Shown here: positions 31,078 to 38,962 of the stretch, one piece after another
Numbering within the stretch: position 1 is the stretch's first letter
Layout of the letters: each line of letters opens with the position of its first letter
IMG/VR virus record: IMGVR_UViG_3300028581_000101
Location: 1 to 38,962 of that record
Strand: one strand, 5' to 3'
Length of the DNA: 38,962 bases
Source of the DNA: a virus
Notes under the pieces: model-generated
Told to the model about the DNA's origin: nothing
The model's input: only the letters and a program-made list of their open reading frames with translations
Database searches by the model: none
Translations under genes and position numbers: made by a program

Positions 31078-31232
31078 TATTTTTTCTTAGCTTGCGATAG
31101 GGCGCCTCCTTGTTTTTTAGCTGGCGCTGTGTTGCCAGAGGACTTCAAAGACGTGCCATCAAGCTTCTCGCCTGCGGCAATACGCTTGTGCATGGGCACT
31201 GCTTCGTTGTGGTAAGGGTTAGATGTAGCCAT
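31077..31232 (-). CDS. 51-residue Lys-rich mini-protein
   Basis: Found by hand. ATG 31232 has a perfect AGGAGG seven bases upstream inside the last portal codons. The peptide begins 'MATSNPYHNEAVPMHKRIAA' and ends 'KKQGGALSQAKKK'. The C-terminal 'KKQGGAL' resembles the Lys-Gly-Gly motifs of larger virion proteins here. It fills the entire gap between the portal and the next gene (one base after the portal stop, TAATG overlap at the other end), which supports it being real. Possible capsid-internal or DNA-contacting peptide. Confidence 0.72.
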   Translation of the reverse strand: MATSNPYHNEAVPMHKRIAAGEKLDGTSLKSSGNTAPAKKQGGALSQAKKK

Positions 31233-31233
31233 T

Positions 31234-33783
31234 TCAGCCTCCTAAGTAGGTTTGTGCTTCACGTTGAAGCTCGGTTGCAGTTTTTACCTGCTCTTGTTGC
31301 AGTTTTGCCGCATCTCGCGTCAATCTTGCAGACTCTATACGCTCTTGGGTGAGATTTTTCTCTGTTTGCATCGCCACTTCGAGCTGTTGATCTGACTCGA
31401 ACTGCTGTTTGCTCTGTGTGAGCTTGGCAACGTCGAGTTGTTGTTGGTTTTGAAGCTTCTGAACAGCCAATTGGTTGTCCGCTTGGTCTTTTGCAGTCAA
31501 GCGCTGGGTCTCTGCCATGCTTGTCTGGAGCAAAACCTGTGCTTCTGGTGTCATTGGAGGGGTGTTGCCTTGCTTGAGCTTCTGCATTGTCTGCATCATG
31601 CCCTGCAATTCAGGCACAACCTGCGCAAATACCTTCTGTGTGTCCAAGGTAACGTGCTGTGAGGCGATAGCCATGAGCTTGTCTGCCTCTGGCGTGACCT
31701 TTGGATCGTCGTAATCCGTGGCTTGGCGACCCAAAGTCTTCACAACGTAGCCATTCATGCGGTTTAAGTACCACATAGAGATGTGTTGCTTCAGGTGCTC
31801 GACCATCTGGGGCAGAATAATTGGCTGAACCATGGGGTTTGAGCCAAAGATTGGGTCTTTGTAGAAGTCCATGTGGCTCTGAATGTGGGACAGGTGGTCT
31901 TGCTCCATGTAAGCAAAAGCCGCTTGCCCTAACATCATGGCGACATTCTCATTGGCAGAGTCGCGCTTCTCAGGAGAAGGTACGTCTTTCATGATCTCGT
32001 TGATCCCGGGCACCTTGATCTGCTTCAGGAACCGCTCCACCACGACCTTGCGGTTAAACAGGTCTGGGTTCTCCTTCATGATCTGCATCACCGCTTGGCT
32101 CTGCGCCATACGCTGAGTCTCAGAGAAGATGTGCGGATCAGAAACAGGGATCACGTCCGTGTTAGAAGCGAAGTCTTCTTTGCGAATATCAAGGTCTTGA
32201 ACCACTTCACCCTTGCGTTGCTCTTCCAAGTACCAACGATTCAGGCGACCAAGGATCTTGAGGACGCGACCTTGGCTGTCGTGCAGGCGTGAGTGGATGG
32301 CAGAAAACACCGCGGCGCCCTGCTCGATCAAAGCTTGGGTGGTTCCAACAGGGGTGTTGGAGTTCACGTCAGCGATCTTTTCTTCTGCGGTGGTCACTAC
32401 CCCCTTAGCCGCACCGTCTAACCAGCCTAGAAGCTGGAATAGCACCGCGGAAGGTGGGTTAAACGGCATAGGCATGGCGATCTTGCGGATGTCGTCAACA
32501 CCGGGCGCCCCTTCGATCTCACAAACCTGCGTCACATCCACCTGTTGGGACTGACCCGAGATCTTCGCTCCCTTGAGCTTGAGCATAGTTGCCGCATTGT
32601 TGATATGGGCAGAGTCAAGCAAAGCGCGCAGAGAGCCTGTAAGAGCCGCTGACAGCCCACCAATGAGCTGTGGCAGACCGATAGCGTAGGCACCACGCCA
32701 TGGGATGAACTTGAACTCGACCAACCAATCAAGCTTGGTCACTGTCTCGTCGCCCTCTTCCCAGTTACGGTACAGACCGACGCACTCGTTCTCGTGCTCG
32801 TCAACCATCAGGATGTAGGGGGCTGATTCACCGTTGGTCAGAGGGTCGTCTTCTAGCTCGAGCCATGTGTAGATGTGATAGACCTTTCGCAGACCGTCTT
32901 CGTTGTCATCCCACTTGCGACCTTCAATCTTGTTGTTGGCTTTCTCAGAGTGGGTTTCATCTGGCTCAGCGCTTACGCGAACCAAGTCGATGTCACGGTA
33001 CAGACCTGAGCGAATGCGGTTCTTGAACTCCCACTCGGTAATCGTCTGCATCTCAGTGACACGTTGAGCGGTGTAGAAGTTTGCGGCGGCATAGGGCAAC
33101 AGAATGTTGTCGATGGGCATGAACTCAGCGCAGGGGCGCTTCTTTTTCTCGTCGTACCACAGCTTCATGTACTGTGAGCCACCCAAGGGAAGCTGAGTCA
33201 GCATCTGTTCCTGCTCGTCGCGGAACTCTTCGATCTGCTCAGTCAACTGCCAGTTCATGTAGTCGCGCTTGCGCTCAGCCTTCTGGATCTTGGCTTCATC
33301 CACGTCGCCTAAGATCTTGGTGCGGGTAGGGCCATCTGGTGGGAACATCTCTTTGATAGCACGTGAGGCAAAGTCCACGCAGGCTTCAGCCATGACAGGG
33401 TGGACAACCTTGCTGGCGCCCATGAACGTGGCACCGCCCGGCGCATCATTGCCCATGCCCGTACGCTTAAGACCCTCTTCGTACTTCTTGTCGCGCTCTT
33501 CACGGGACTTCTTGTCGTTCTCGACTAAGTCCATGTAGCGCAGGGCAATCTTGTTCAAGTCGTATGGGTCAATCTCTTCAGCCAAGTTGGCGTAGAAGTC
33601 TTCGTCCTCCATGGGCCCCTTGCTCTCCATGCGAACGATGGCAGAGCCGTCAGGCAACTCCTCGATCTCTTGGTCGTCATCAGATATTTCAAACTCCATG
33701 CCTTCGTCGGCATTGGCTTGTTGATCTCTGAGACCGTCAATAAAACGACCCGCGTTAGGATCTTGTGGGAATTGTGTCGCCAT
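31234..33783 (-). CDS. Portal protein (P22-like)
   Basis: 849 residues; P22 gp1 is 725. The acidic N-terminus is followed by 'YMDLVENDKKSREERDKKYE' and 'GASKVVHPVMAEACVDFASR' with 'IKEMFPPDGP', typical of the podovirus portal clip and wing region. Later 'YMNWQLTEQIEEFRDEQEQM', 'PLGGSQYMKLWYDEKKKRPC' and 'FMPIDNILLPYAAANF' continue the pattern. The C-terminal ~120 residues form a long Gln-rich coiled-coil, e.g. 'LQNQQQLDVAKLTQSKQQFE', like the barrel of P22-type portals that reaches into the capsid. It forms the dodecameric DNA entry/exit ring and nucleates capsid assembly with the downstream scaffold. ATG 33783 lies 3 bases after the upstream stop with AAGGAA as SD. Confidence 0.85.
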   Translation of the reverse strand: MATQFPQDPNAGRFIDGLRDQQANADEGMEFEISDDDQEIEELPDGSAIVRMESKGPMEDEDFYANLAEEIDPYDLNKIALRYMDLVENDKKSREERDKKYEEGLKRTGMGNDAPGGATFMGASKVVHPVMAEACVDFASRAIKEMFPPDGPTRTKILGDVDEAKIQKAERKRDYMNWQLTEQIEEFRDEQEQMLTQLPLGGSQYMKLWYDEKKKRPCAEFMPIDNILLPYAAANFYTAQRVTEMQTITEWEFKNRIRSGLYRDIDLVRVSAEPDETHSEKANNKIEGRKWDDNEDGLRKVYHIYTWLELEDDPLTNGESAPYILMVDEHENECVGLYRNWEEGDETVTKLDWLVEFKFIPWRGAYAIGLPQLIGGLSAALTGSLRALLDSAHINNAATMLKLKGAKISGQSQQVDVTQVCEIEGAPGVDDIRKIAMPMPFNPPSAVLFQLLGWLDGAAKGVVTTAEEKIADVNSNTPVGTTQALIEQGAAVFSAIHSRLHDSQGRVLKILGRLNRWYLEEQRKGEVVQDLDIRKEDFASNTDVIPVSDPHIFSETQRMAQSQAVMQIMKENPDLFNRKVVVERFLKQIKVPGINEIMKDVPSPEKRDSANENVAMMLGQAAFAYMEQDHLSHIQSHMDFYKDPIFGSNPMVQPIILPQMVEHLKQHISMWYLNRMNGYVVKTLGRQATDYDDPKVTPEADKLMAIASQHVTLDTQKVFAQVVPELQGMMQTMQKLKQGNTPPMTPEAQVLLQTSMAETQRLTAKDQADNQLAVQKLQNQQQLDVAKLTQSKQQFESDQQLEVAMQTEKNLTQERIESARLTRDAAKLQQEQVKTATELQREAQTYLGG

Positions 33784-33786
33784 ATC

Positions 33787-35745
33787 TTATTTCCTTTTGA
33801 GCTTCTTGTTGCTCAGTTCCATGAACATAGTATCGCGGTTCTTAGTCATTCTAACCCTACCGCCTTTTGCTTCTTTAACTTCAGGTTTAGATGCTTCTGC
33901 ACGAGCTTTCATGCGCGCAATCTCTTGCTCAATAGACTCGTTGGTCAATGAATTGGGGGTTACGTCACGCAGGTAGCTGTTCTCATCCCTAGCAATCAAA
34001 GCTTTGACAGCCTCAGCTCGAGGAGTCATTTCTTCTCGCATCTTCTTAAGCTTAGCCAGAGCCGCCAGCTTGGCAACAGATCCACCACCTGCTAAGCCTG
34101 CTTCTTCTTCAGGCTCAAGCATCTGAGAAGCCGCACCAGCGCCAGCAGTTGGGATGCCAACCTGTTGGTACAGGGGTAAGCCCTTCTGTTGGATCTGCTG
34201 GCGCATCTCTGGCGTGATGGGGAAAAGATGGGCGCTATAAGTTTCAGGCGGGGTCGTAGTCCAGCCGCCTTCAGGGTTTGGCACGTGCATACCCTTGTTG
34301 ATTGGGATTGGCATCTGACCAACCTGAGCGCCATAGGGCTTGCCAAATGTATTTAGGTAATTTGGCAAAATCTGATCGTAGAAGCCCTTCATGCCTTCGC
34401 CGCCGACTTGAAGGTCAACACCTCGCAAAGCAAGATTGCCAGAGGCATCAGGAGAAGCTTCAAGAATCTTCTGCGCCCCTTCTTTACCAATGTAGTCAGA
34501 TAAGGTTTCCTTGGTCACGCCTTGTTGGGCAACCACCATATTACCTTTTGGGTCACGACCAGACAGGTAACCAGTTGCAGGATCAAAAACAACTTCGCTT
34601 AATTGCTTGCTTAAGTCATAGCGCTTAGCCTGCTCGGCGCCGGGCGTTATGGCGATGCTGTCATACCCGTTGTCAGCGGCGTAGTTCAGCAGGCGCTTCA
34701 TCGCTAGCTCATGCCAGTTTTTCTTGAAGGGGGCGTCGGGTACGCCGTAATTGATGACATCCCTCATTTTGTCCCTTTGCTCTTGCAACTGCATGAGCTT
34801 AGGAGTGATGTCAATTGCTTCATTCATTAAACTTGTAAATTCAGCACCGTGAGTTGGCATGGCTTCAGCTTGTTTTAAAAGCTGTGTACGTCTTTCGCCT
34901 AAGTCGTTGAATTGCTTATCAAGCGCATTGCTTTGCTCTATGTAGTCATCGGGCTTGTATCCCTTTTTGCGACCTTCTTGATGCCAATCAGACTGAATCT
35001 CTTCGACGTGCAGGATTTTCTCTCCGTTGGGGCCTTTACGGTCTTGAACGCGCATATGGGCTAGAACGTTGGGATCTTCTTGCCAATGACTGGATTGGTA
35101 TTGATTGCGCATTCGATCAACGGTCTGAGAATCCACTGCCCGTGCATCACCACTCGACCCAGCAAATCTTGACGCCTCATCGGGATCATTGAATATCCGC
35201 TCAACTCCTTGACCGTTTTTTGCCCAAAACCGTTGCTTGTCATCTGGCAACTTTAGCAAAATCTCACGGTAGTTCTCACCATCTGGTGTTCTGTATTTAC
35301 CGTACTTTGTGCCGTTGTCGGCATCCATGCGCCTGTAGACCTCATCCGAGATCTGGCGATGCCGAGCACCACTAAAGCCAATAGTGCTATACGGCACTCC
35401 AAACATCTCTTGGGACACCATCTCTCGAAGGTCGTCCTCGTCTATGGCTGTTGACTCGTCGTACACCTTCTCTTTAAGTTTAGGTGGTGGGTTCTCTTTG
35501 AGGACTTCTTGAGCCTCTTCCTTGGTCATCTTGCCCTTGGCTTTGAATGCCTGCTCGAGCTTACGGTCAGCGATCTCCGCCTTCTTGACGCCCGGCTGTT
35601 TCAGCACCTCCGTCAAGAACTCTATGCCCGTACCCTTGGGGCGCTTGAGGTTAGCCAGCGCCTCATCCACGGCAGAGTAAAAGGGCGCCGTCTTCCTGAC
35701 TTTCTCACCTGCCTTAGCGGCTCTCAGTGCTCCAATGATAGTCAT
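33787..35745 (-). CDS. Large polyvalent-type phage protein, unknown function
   Basis: 652 residues. I recognise no enzyme, but it has the feel of the large multidomain proteins of phages and conjugative elements: 'MFGVPYSTIGFSGARHRQIS', 'KILHVEEIQSDWHQEGRKKG', 'WHELAMKRLLNYAADNGYDS' then 'IAITPGAEQAKRYDLSKQLS', and 'DLQVGGEGMKGFYDQILPNY'. The last blocks recur in giant phage proteins that I remember only as uncharacterised domains. The C-terminal ~110 residues contain 'LAGGGSVAKLAALAKLKKMR' and end with 'GGRVRMTKNRDTMFMELSNK', nearly a copy of a segment of the upstream protein. ATG overlaps its stop (ATGA). Possibly virion-packaged and injected early. Confidence 0.65.
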   Translation of the reverse strand: MTIIGALRAAKAGEKVRKTAPFYSAVDEALANLKRPKGTGIEFLTEVLKQPGVKKAEIADRKLEQAFKAKGKMTKEEAQEVLKENPPPKLKEKVYDESTAIDEDDLREMVSQEMFGVPYSTIGFSGARHRQISDEVYRRMDADNGTKYGKYRTPDGENYREILLKLPDDKQRFWAKNGQGVERIFNDPDEASRFAGSSGDARAVDSQTVDRMRNQYQSSHWQEDPNVLAHMRVQDRKGPNGEKILHVEEIQSDWHQEGRKKGYKPDDYIEQSNALDKQFNDLGERRTQLLKQAEAMPTHGAEFTSLMNEAIDITPKLMQLQEQRDKMRDVINYGVPDAPFKKNWHELAMKRLLNYAADNGYDSIAITPGAEQAKRYDLSKQLSEVVFDPATGYLSGRDPKGNMVVAQQGVTKETLSDYIGKEGAQKILEASPDASGNLALRGVDLQVGGEGMKGFYDQILPNYLNTFGKPYGAQVGQMPIPINKGMHVPNPEGGWTTTPPETYSAHLFPITPEMRQQIQQKGLPLYQQVGIPTAGAGAASQMLEPEEEAGLAGGGSVAKLAALAKLKKMREEMTPRAEAVKALIARDENSYLRDVTPNSLTNESIEQEIARMKARAEASKPEVKEAKGGRVRMTKNRDTMFMELSNKKLKRK

Positions 35746-38700
35746 AGCGGTCTCTCTTCAAGGATTAAGTCGTCACCGCTGATAGCACCACCAGCGGCTT
35801 TGTGCATACCAGTGTCAGCTACTTGACGTGCCGCATCATCTACTGACAAGCCCTTGTTGACAAGGTCTACGATCTTATTCAGGTTGTTCATGCTGTCTTT
35901 GATGCCGTACTTCTTGGCGGCGTTCACAAACTCATCACCGTTAATGTAGGCGGCTGGCTTCTTGAGGTATCCGCCTTCGGCTTTCTTGACGGCTCCGCCC
36001 TTCTTCTTGCCTGTCAGCTCCTTCATGCGGCGCTGGTACTCACCAATGGCTTCGATCAGCTCGTTGTCAATCTGTTGCTTAGGCACAATCATGTTCATGC
36101 GCCCAAACTCGCTTGACTTCTTGTCAGACGGAACATCCTTCATCCAGTTCAGCGTATCTCTGTAGATCAACTGGTAGGGAGATGGATACTTTGAACGTCC
36201 AGAGGCGCCAGCTTTAGGGAAGCCTGTATCGTAGGTCTGGCTGTCAGCTTCAAAGTTCCTTAGAGGCGCATTGACATCCAAAGGTACAACAGCGTAGCCA
36301 CTTGCGCCAGCTTCCAAGTCGCGTAGCTCAGGCAAGGACGTAGCGGCTAGTACATCTTGACCACTATTCAAACCATAGCGCGTGGTGAACTTGGGGCCTC
36401 CAAAGATCGCGCCAATATGCCTACGGAAGTTAGGATCCATCTGAGCATGGATCTGCAAGTTCAGAGGATCATCAAACCCCTCAAACTCAGGGTGCTTACC
36501 AAATCCAACATCCTTAGTGCGAATCTCTTCAATCATCTCCTGATACAGCTTAGGATCACGCAACTTCAGCTCTTCTGGACGCAAGTGTCCAAGGATTGAA
36601 TTGAAGTGGTGCATGGCGTACCAGTTCGCGTCTGGTGTCATCTTGTGATAGTGAAGGTAGGGGTCTGCTTCGTACTCCTCAGCCGCCTTCTTAGCCCTCT
36701 TCATGTAGGTCTTTGCCATCTGATCTGTAGCCGCCCAAGCTGTGGGGTTGTACAGCTCCCACTCAGGGCCTGCCTGCATGTGGACAGGAGCGGACAGGGG
36801 TTGGTTATCGATGGAGATCAACATGCGGTTCCCCGGCGTCACATCCCCCTGCGCGCCGATCAGCAGAGCACCCTTCTTTTTCGCGTAGTCAAACTCTTCA
36901 GGCGTCACTGGCTCCTTGATGTTCTCGTACTCAATCGGCAGAGTCTTCTCACGCTCAAACTGCTTCCTTGACTTACCTACAACGCTTTCGCTTGGGTTTG
37001 GCTTACTTGGCGTTGGTGCGGCACGAACGAACTCACCCATGACTTGGGGAGCCATGCGCTCAGCCATAGCGCGGATCTCGGGCACGGTAGGGCCACGCGA
37101 CACGGGGAAGCGAATAGGCACATCAATCTTTGGGGGCTTAGCCGCTTTCAGACCACCCTTGATTAAGCCAGCGCCAGCGTAGGCAGGGACGCCGTTCTTC
37201 ATCTTCTGGTTGCCTAGCTCCATCATCATGGTGTCAGGGTTGTTGGAGATGTTGACCTTGCCGCCACGCTTCATGCCTGCGGCTGGTGGTTTAGCGCCTA
37301 GTCCAAGCTCATCAAAAGTATCTTGACCAAGTTGCTTCAGTAACCAGTCAGCGTGTTCAGCAGGCGTCATGATCTGTCCGCCTTCACGAATCAATCCAGT
37401 ATTCTTAAAGTCGCCAATGTCAGACCAATTGCCACCCTTTACAAAGTCCTGCACAAATGGCAGGTACGCATCTTTGGGTTTGGCATTCTGCTTGCCTTTA
37501 ATTTGCTTGATCTTTGGCGGTAATGCTTCACGAGCGGCAAGATATTCTGGGCCTTCGTATTCGTCGTGATTTTTGTCTTCTTTTCTTCGTTGGGCAATTC
37601 TGTTCTGAATTTCTTCGGGTTGTTTGTTGAACCAAGTGTTGTAATCCAAATGCTGGTTTGGCACAACTTCAATCGTTACATGCGGCTCACCCTTGGCATC
37701 ACGCAAACTATAGATTTTTGACCTACCAGATATAACGTCAGGACAGTAGCCGCCAACGCAGTGACCCATGGTGTCGCCTTCGTACTTAAGGGCATCAGCC
37801 AGTTGGCTTTCAGGATATTTCTCAATGTAATCCTCTGGTGTCAAGCCTTTTTGTCTGGCTTCTTCAGTCAACCTAGCAATCATTTGCTTGCGTTCATCAA
37901 GTGGCAAAGAGTTGTAATCTGGCGTTTTTAGCTCAATCCACTTGTACCCCTCTGGGTATTCCTTGTAGGTAGGAAAGCCTTCTTGCTGTTGAAGAGCAGT
38001 CTCCTGCATCTTTTTAGCCATCTCTTGGTCGTACTCGTAGGTGCGGCGTACTGCCTGCTCCATGCTGACCTTGTTCAGTTGCTCAGGGCGTATACGACCA
38101 GCGGCTAAGTCTTCACGTAATACGTCAACAACGTGGTCAAAGCCCAAGTTGTACGTTGACCCTGAGTACAGCCTTGTCTCTGGGTCAAGCTTGGCAACAA
38201 ACGGGTTGAGGTCGCCAGCTCGCTTCTCAAAGCCTGACTCTCTACCAAGCAAGGTATTGATGTTGCCCTGCAACTCTTTGTACTTTGTGTCACCTAAAAT
38301 CTCTGCCTTTTGGAAGTTTGGCATCTTGTCAAATACTTCACGGTCTTTAATGTCAAGACCGCCAAGGCGTTGCAAATAGGCGATAAAGTCTTCATCGATT
38401 TGTTTCTTGTGGGCATCCAGCTCGGCTCTAGCCTTCTCAATCTTGGCGCCAATGTTTGCCTGATCTTGAATAGCGCCAGCCTTGGTGACCCTGATTGCGT
38501 CATCAGATAGGTTTTCCCACCTCTTAGCAAGCTCAGACTTGCCCATACCCTCAGCAGGGTAGCCCTCTGCTTTACGTGTGTCTTCCAAGTATCCTGCGCG
38601 ATCTAGGTCATCACGTAACGGCATGTGTGTGATGCCCTCTTCAGCCAGCTTTCGTACTGGGTCGTCGCGAGTAGCCATTTCTTTCTTGACGTAGTTCTTT

Positions 38701-38962
38701 AGGTTACTGTCAATCCAGTTATCAACCGCGGCTTCACCTTTAGTCTGTTCAAGCTGATATAGGACGCGATCAATCTGGTCTTGGTTTAGTGTCGGGTCTT
38801 TCAACAACTCTTCATGTTTGGGTATCCGTTGCGCAGGAGTTTCCCCAGCAATTGTTTGTGTTTTCAGCCTGCGCAGGTCGTTCTCAGGGATGCCCAACTG
38901 TTCACCGCCACCGAGCCAATTGCCACCTCTAGGCTTGACCACGTTGGACTGCGTGTAGCACC
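35742..38962 (-). CDS. Large multidomain protein with PcfJ-like motif, partial at right edge
   Basis: At least 1066 residues. The first possible start is GTG 38942, but the frame stays open to the window edge and no SD precedes it, so the true N-terminus is probably outside. Residues numbered from 38942: ~160-240 helical; ~385-425 a PcfJ-like block, 'YEGDTMGHCVGGYCPDVISG' (His394, Cys395) plus 'IYSLRDAKGEPHVTIEV'; ~550-575 Gly-Gly segment 'MKRGGKVNISNNPDTMMMEL'; ~600-950 a second folded region with 'WYAMHHFNSILGHLRPEELK'; and a C-terminal tail with 'GKKKGGAVKKAEGGYLKKPA' and 'HKAAGGAISGDDLILEERPL'. PcfJ proteins are known from conjugative plasmids with unclear function. Four-base overlap with the next gene. 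Possibly injected with DNA. Confidence 0.65.
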   Translation of the reverse strand, partial: CYTQSNVVKPRGGNWLGGGEQLGIPENDLRRLKTQTIAGETPAQRIPKHEELLKDPTLNQDQIDRVLYQLEQTKGEAAVDNWIDSNLKNYVKKEMATRDDPVRKLAEEGITHMPLRDDLDRAGYLEDTRKAEGYPAEGMGKSELAKRWENLSDDAIRVTKAGAIQDQANIGAKIEKARAELDAHKKQIDEDFIAYLQRLGGLDIKDREVFDKMPNFQKAEILGDTKYKELQGNINTLLGRESGFEKRAGDLNPFVAKLDPETRLYSGSTYNLGFDHVVDVLREDLAAGRIRPEQLNKVSMEQAVRRTYEYDQEMAKKMQETALQQQEGFPTYKEYPEGYKWIELKTPDYNSLPLDERKQMIARLTEEARQKGLTPEDYIEKYPESQLADALKYEGDTMGHCVGGYCPDVISGRSKIYSLRDAKGEPHVTIEVVPNQHLDYNTWFNKQPEEIQNRIAQRRKEDKNHDEYEGPEYLAAREALPPKIKQIKGKQNAKPKDAYLPFVQDFVKGGNWSDIGDFKNTGLIREGGQIMTPAEHADWLLKQLGQDTFDELGLGAKPPAAGMKRGGKVNISNNPDTMMMELGNQKMKNGVPAYAGAGLIKGGLKAAKPPKIDVPIRFPVSRGPTVPEIRAMAERMAPQVMGEFVRAAPTPSKPNPSESVVGKSRKQFEREKTLPIEYENIKEPVTPEEFDYAKKKGALLIGAQGDVTPGNRMLISIDNQPLSAPVHMQAGPEWELYNPTAWAATDQMAKTYMKRAKKAAEEYEADPYLHYHKMTPDANWYAMHHFNSILGHLRPEELKLRDPKLYQEMIEEIRTKDVGFGKHPEFEGFDDPLNLQIHAQMDPNFRRHIGAIFGGPKFTTRYGLNSGQDVLAATSLPELRDLEAGASGYAVVPLDVNAPLRNFEADSQTYDTGFPKAGASGRSKYPSPYQLIYRDTLNWMKDVPSDKKSSEFGRMNMIVPKQQIDNELIEAIGEYQRRMKELTGKKKGGAVKKAEGGYLKKPAAYINGDEFVNAAKKYGIKDSMNNLNKIVDLVNKGLSVDDAARQVADTGMHKAAGGAISGDDLILEERPL

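Noticed and set aside
1-38962. Terminase, integrase, repressor, polymerase and tRNA genes
   Set aside because: Searched for by motif reading on both strands; none seen. The terminase would be expected beyond the right edge.

Overview
The window is the interior of a tailed double-stranded DNA phage genome (Caudoviricetes). It holds the virion-structure and lysis module, and both ends cut through a gene. Every gene I can support lies on the minus strand, so transcription runs from position 38962 towards 1. Packing is very tight: most junctions are ATGA or TAATG overlaps, or gaps of a few bases with a Shine-Dalgarno (SD) sequence inside the previous gene. The portal resembles P22-type portals, there is a gp10/T7-gp12-like nozzle plus SU10/gp4-like adaptors, and I see no sheath, tail tube or tape-measure gene. 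This points to a short-tailed (podovirus) particle. The many fibre modules and small basic Gly-Gly proteins resemble those of uncultured aquatic phages. A Gram-negative aquatic host is plausible, but the sequence does not identify it. No terminase, replication, integrase, repressor or tRNA gene is visible.

Layout in transcription order. (1) 38962-33787: two large multidomain proteins, the first with a PcfJ-like motif. (2) 33783-26690, head module: portal, two small proteins, a GroES-like co-chaperonin, probable scaffold, a small conserved protein, a decoration-like protein, major capsid protein and a jelly-roll-like protein. (3) 26687-22543, connector region: a Gly-Gly-rich basic protein, small proteins, an adaptor with an inserted carbohydrate-binding-like domain, a GIY-YIG homing endonuclease and a zinc-ribbon protein. 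(4) 22541-16746, fibre region: repeat fibres, then three tandem genes each carrying six kelch-like repeats. (5) 16717-13152: a coiled-coil protein, a glycosyltransferase and the lysis cassette (small membrane proteins, 3TM holin, GH24 lysozyme). (6) 13104-8650: adaptor, fibre, nozzle and a small protein. (7) 8648-1: probable ejection proteins, including an 1803-residue giant with an SGNH-hydrolase-like domain and a long periodic Ala/Val/Asn repeat, and finally a lytic transglycosylase that runs off the left edge.

How they would work together: portal, scaffold, capsid and co-chaperonin build the procapsid. Adaptors and nozzle close the portal vertex. Fibres and kelch-like propellers bind the cell surface. 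The giant protein, its neighbours and the transglycosylase would be ejected to open the envelope. Holin and lysozyme release progeny. Two related hairpins, one after the capsid gene and one after the Gly-Gly protein gene, probably tune expression. The most unusual features are the three six-repeat propeller genes, the giant SGNH/periodic protein, and short Gly-Gly motifs shared by otherwise unrelated proteins.
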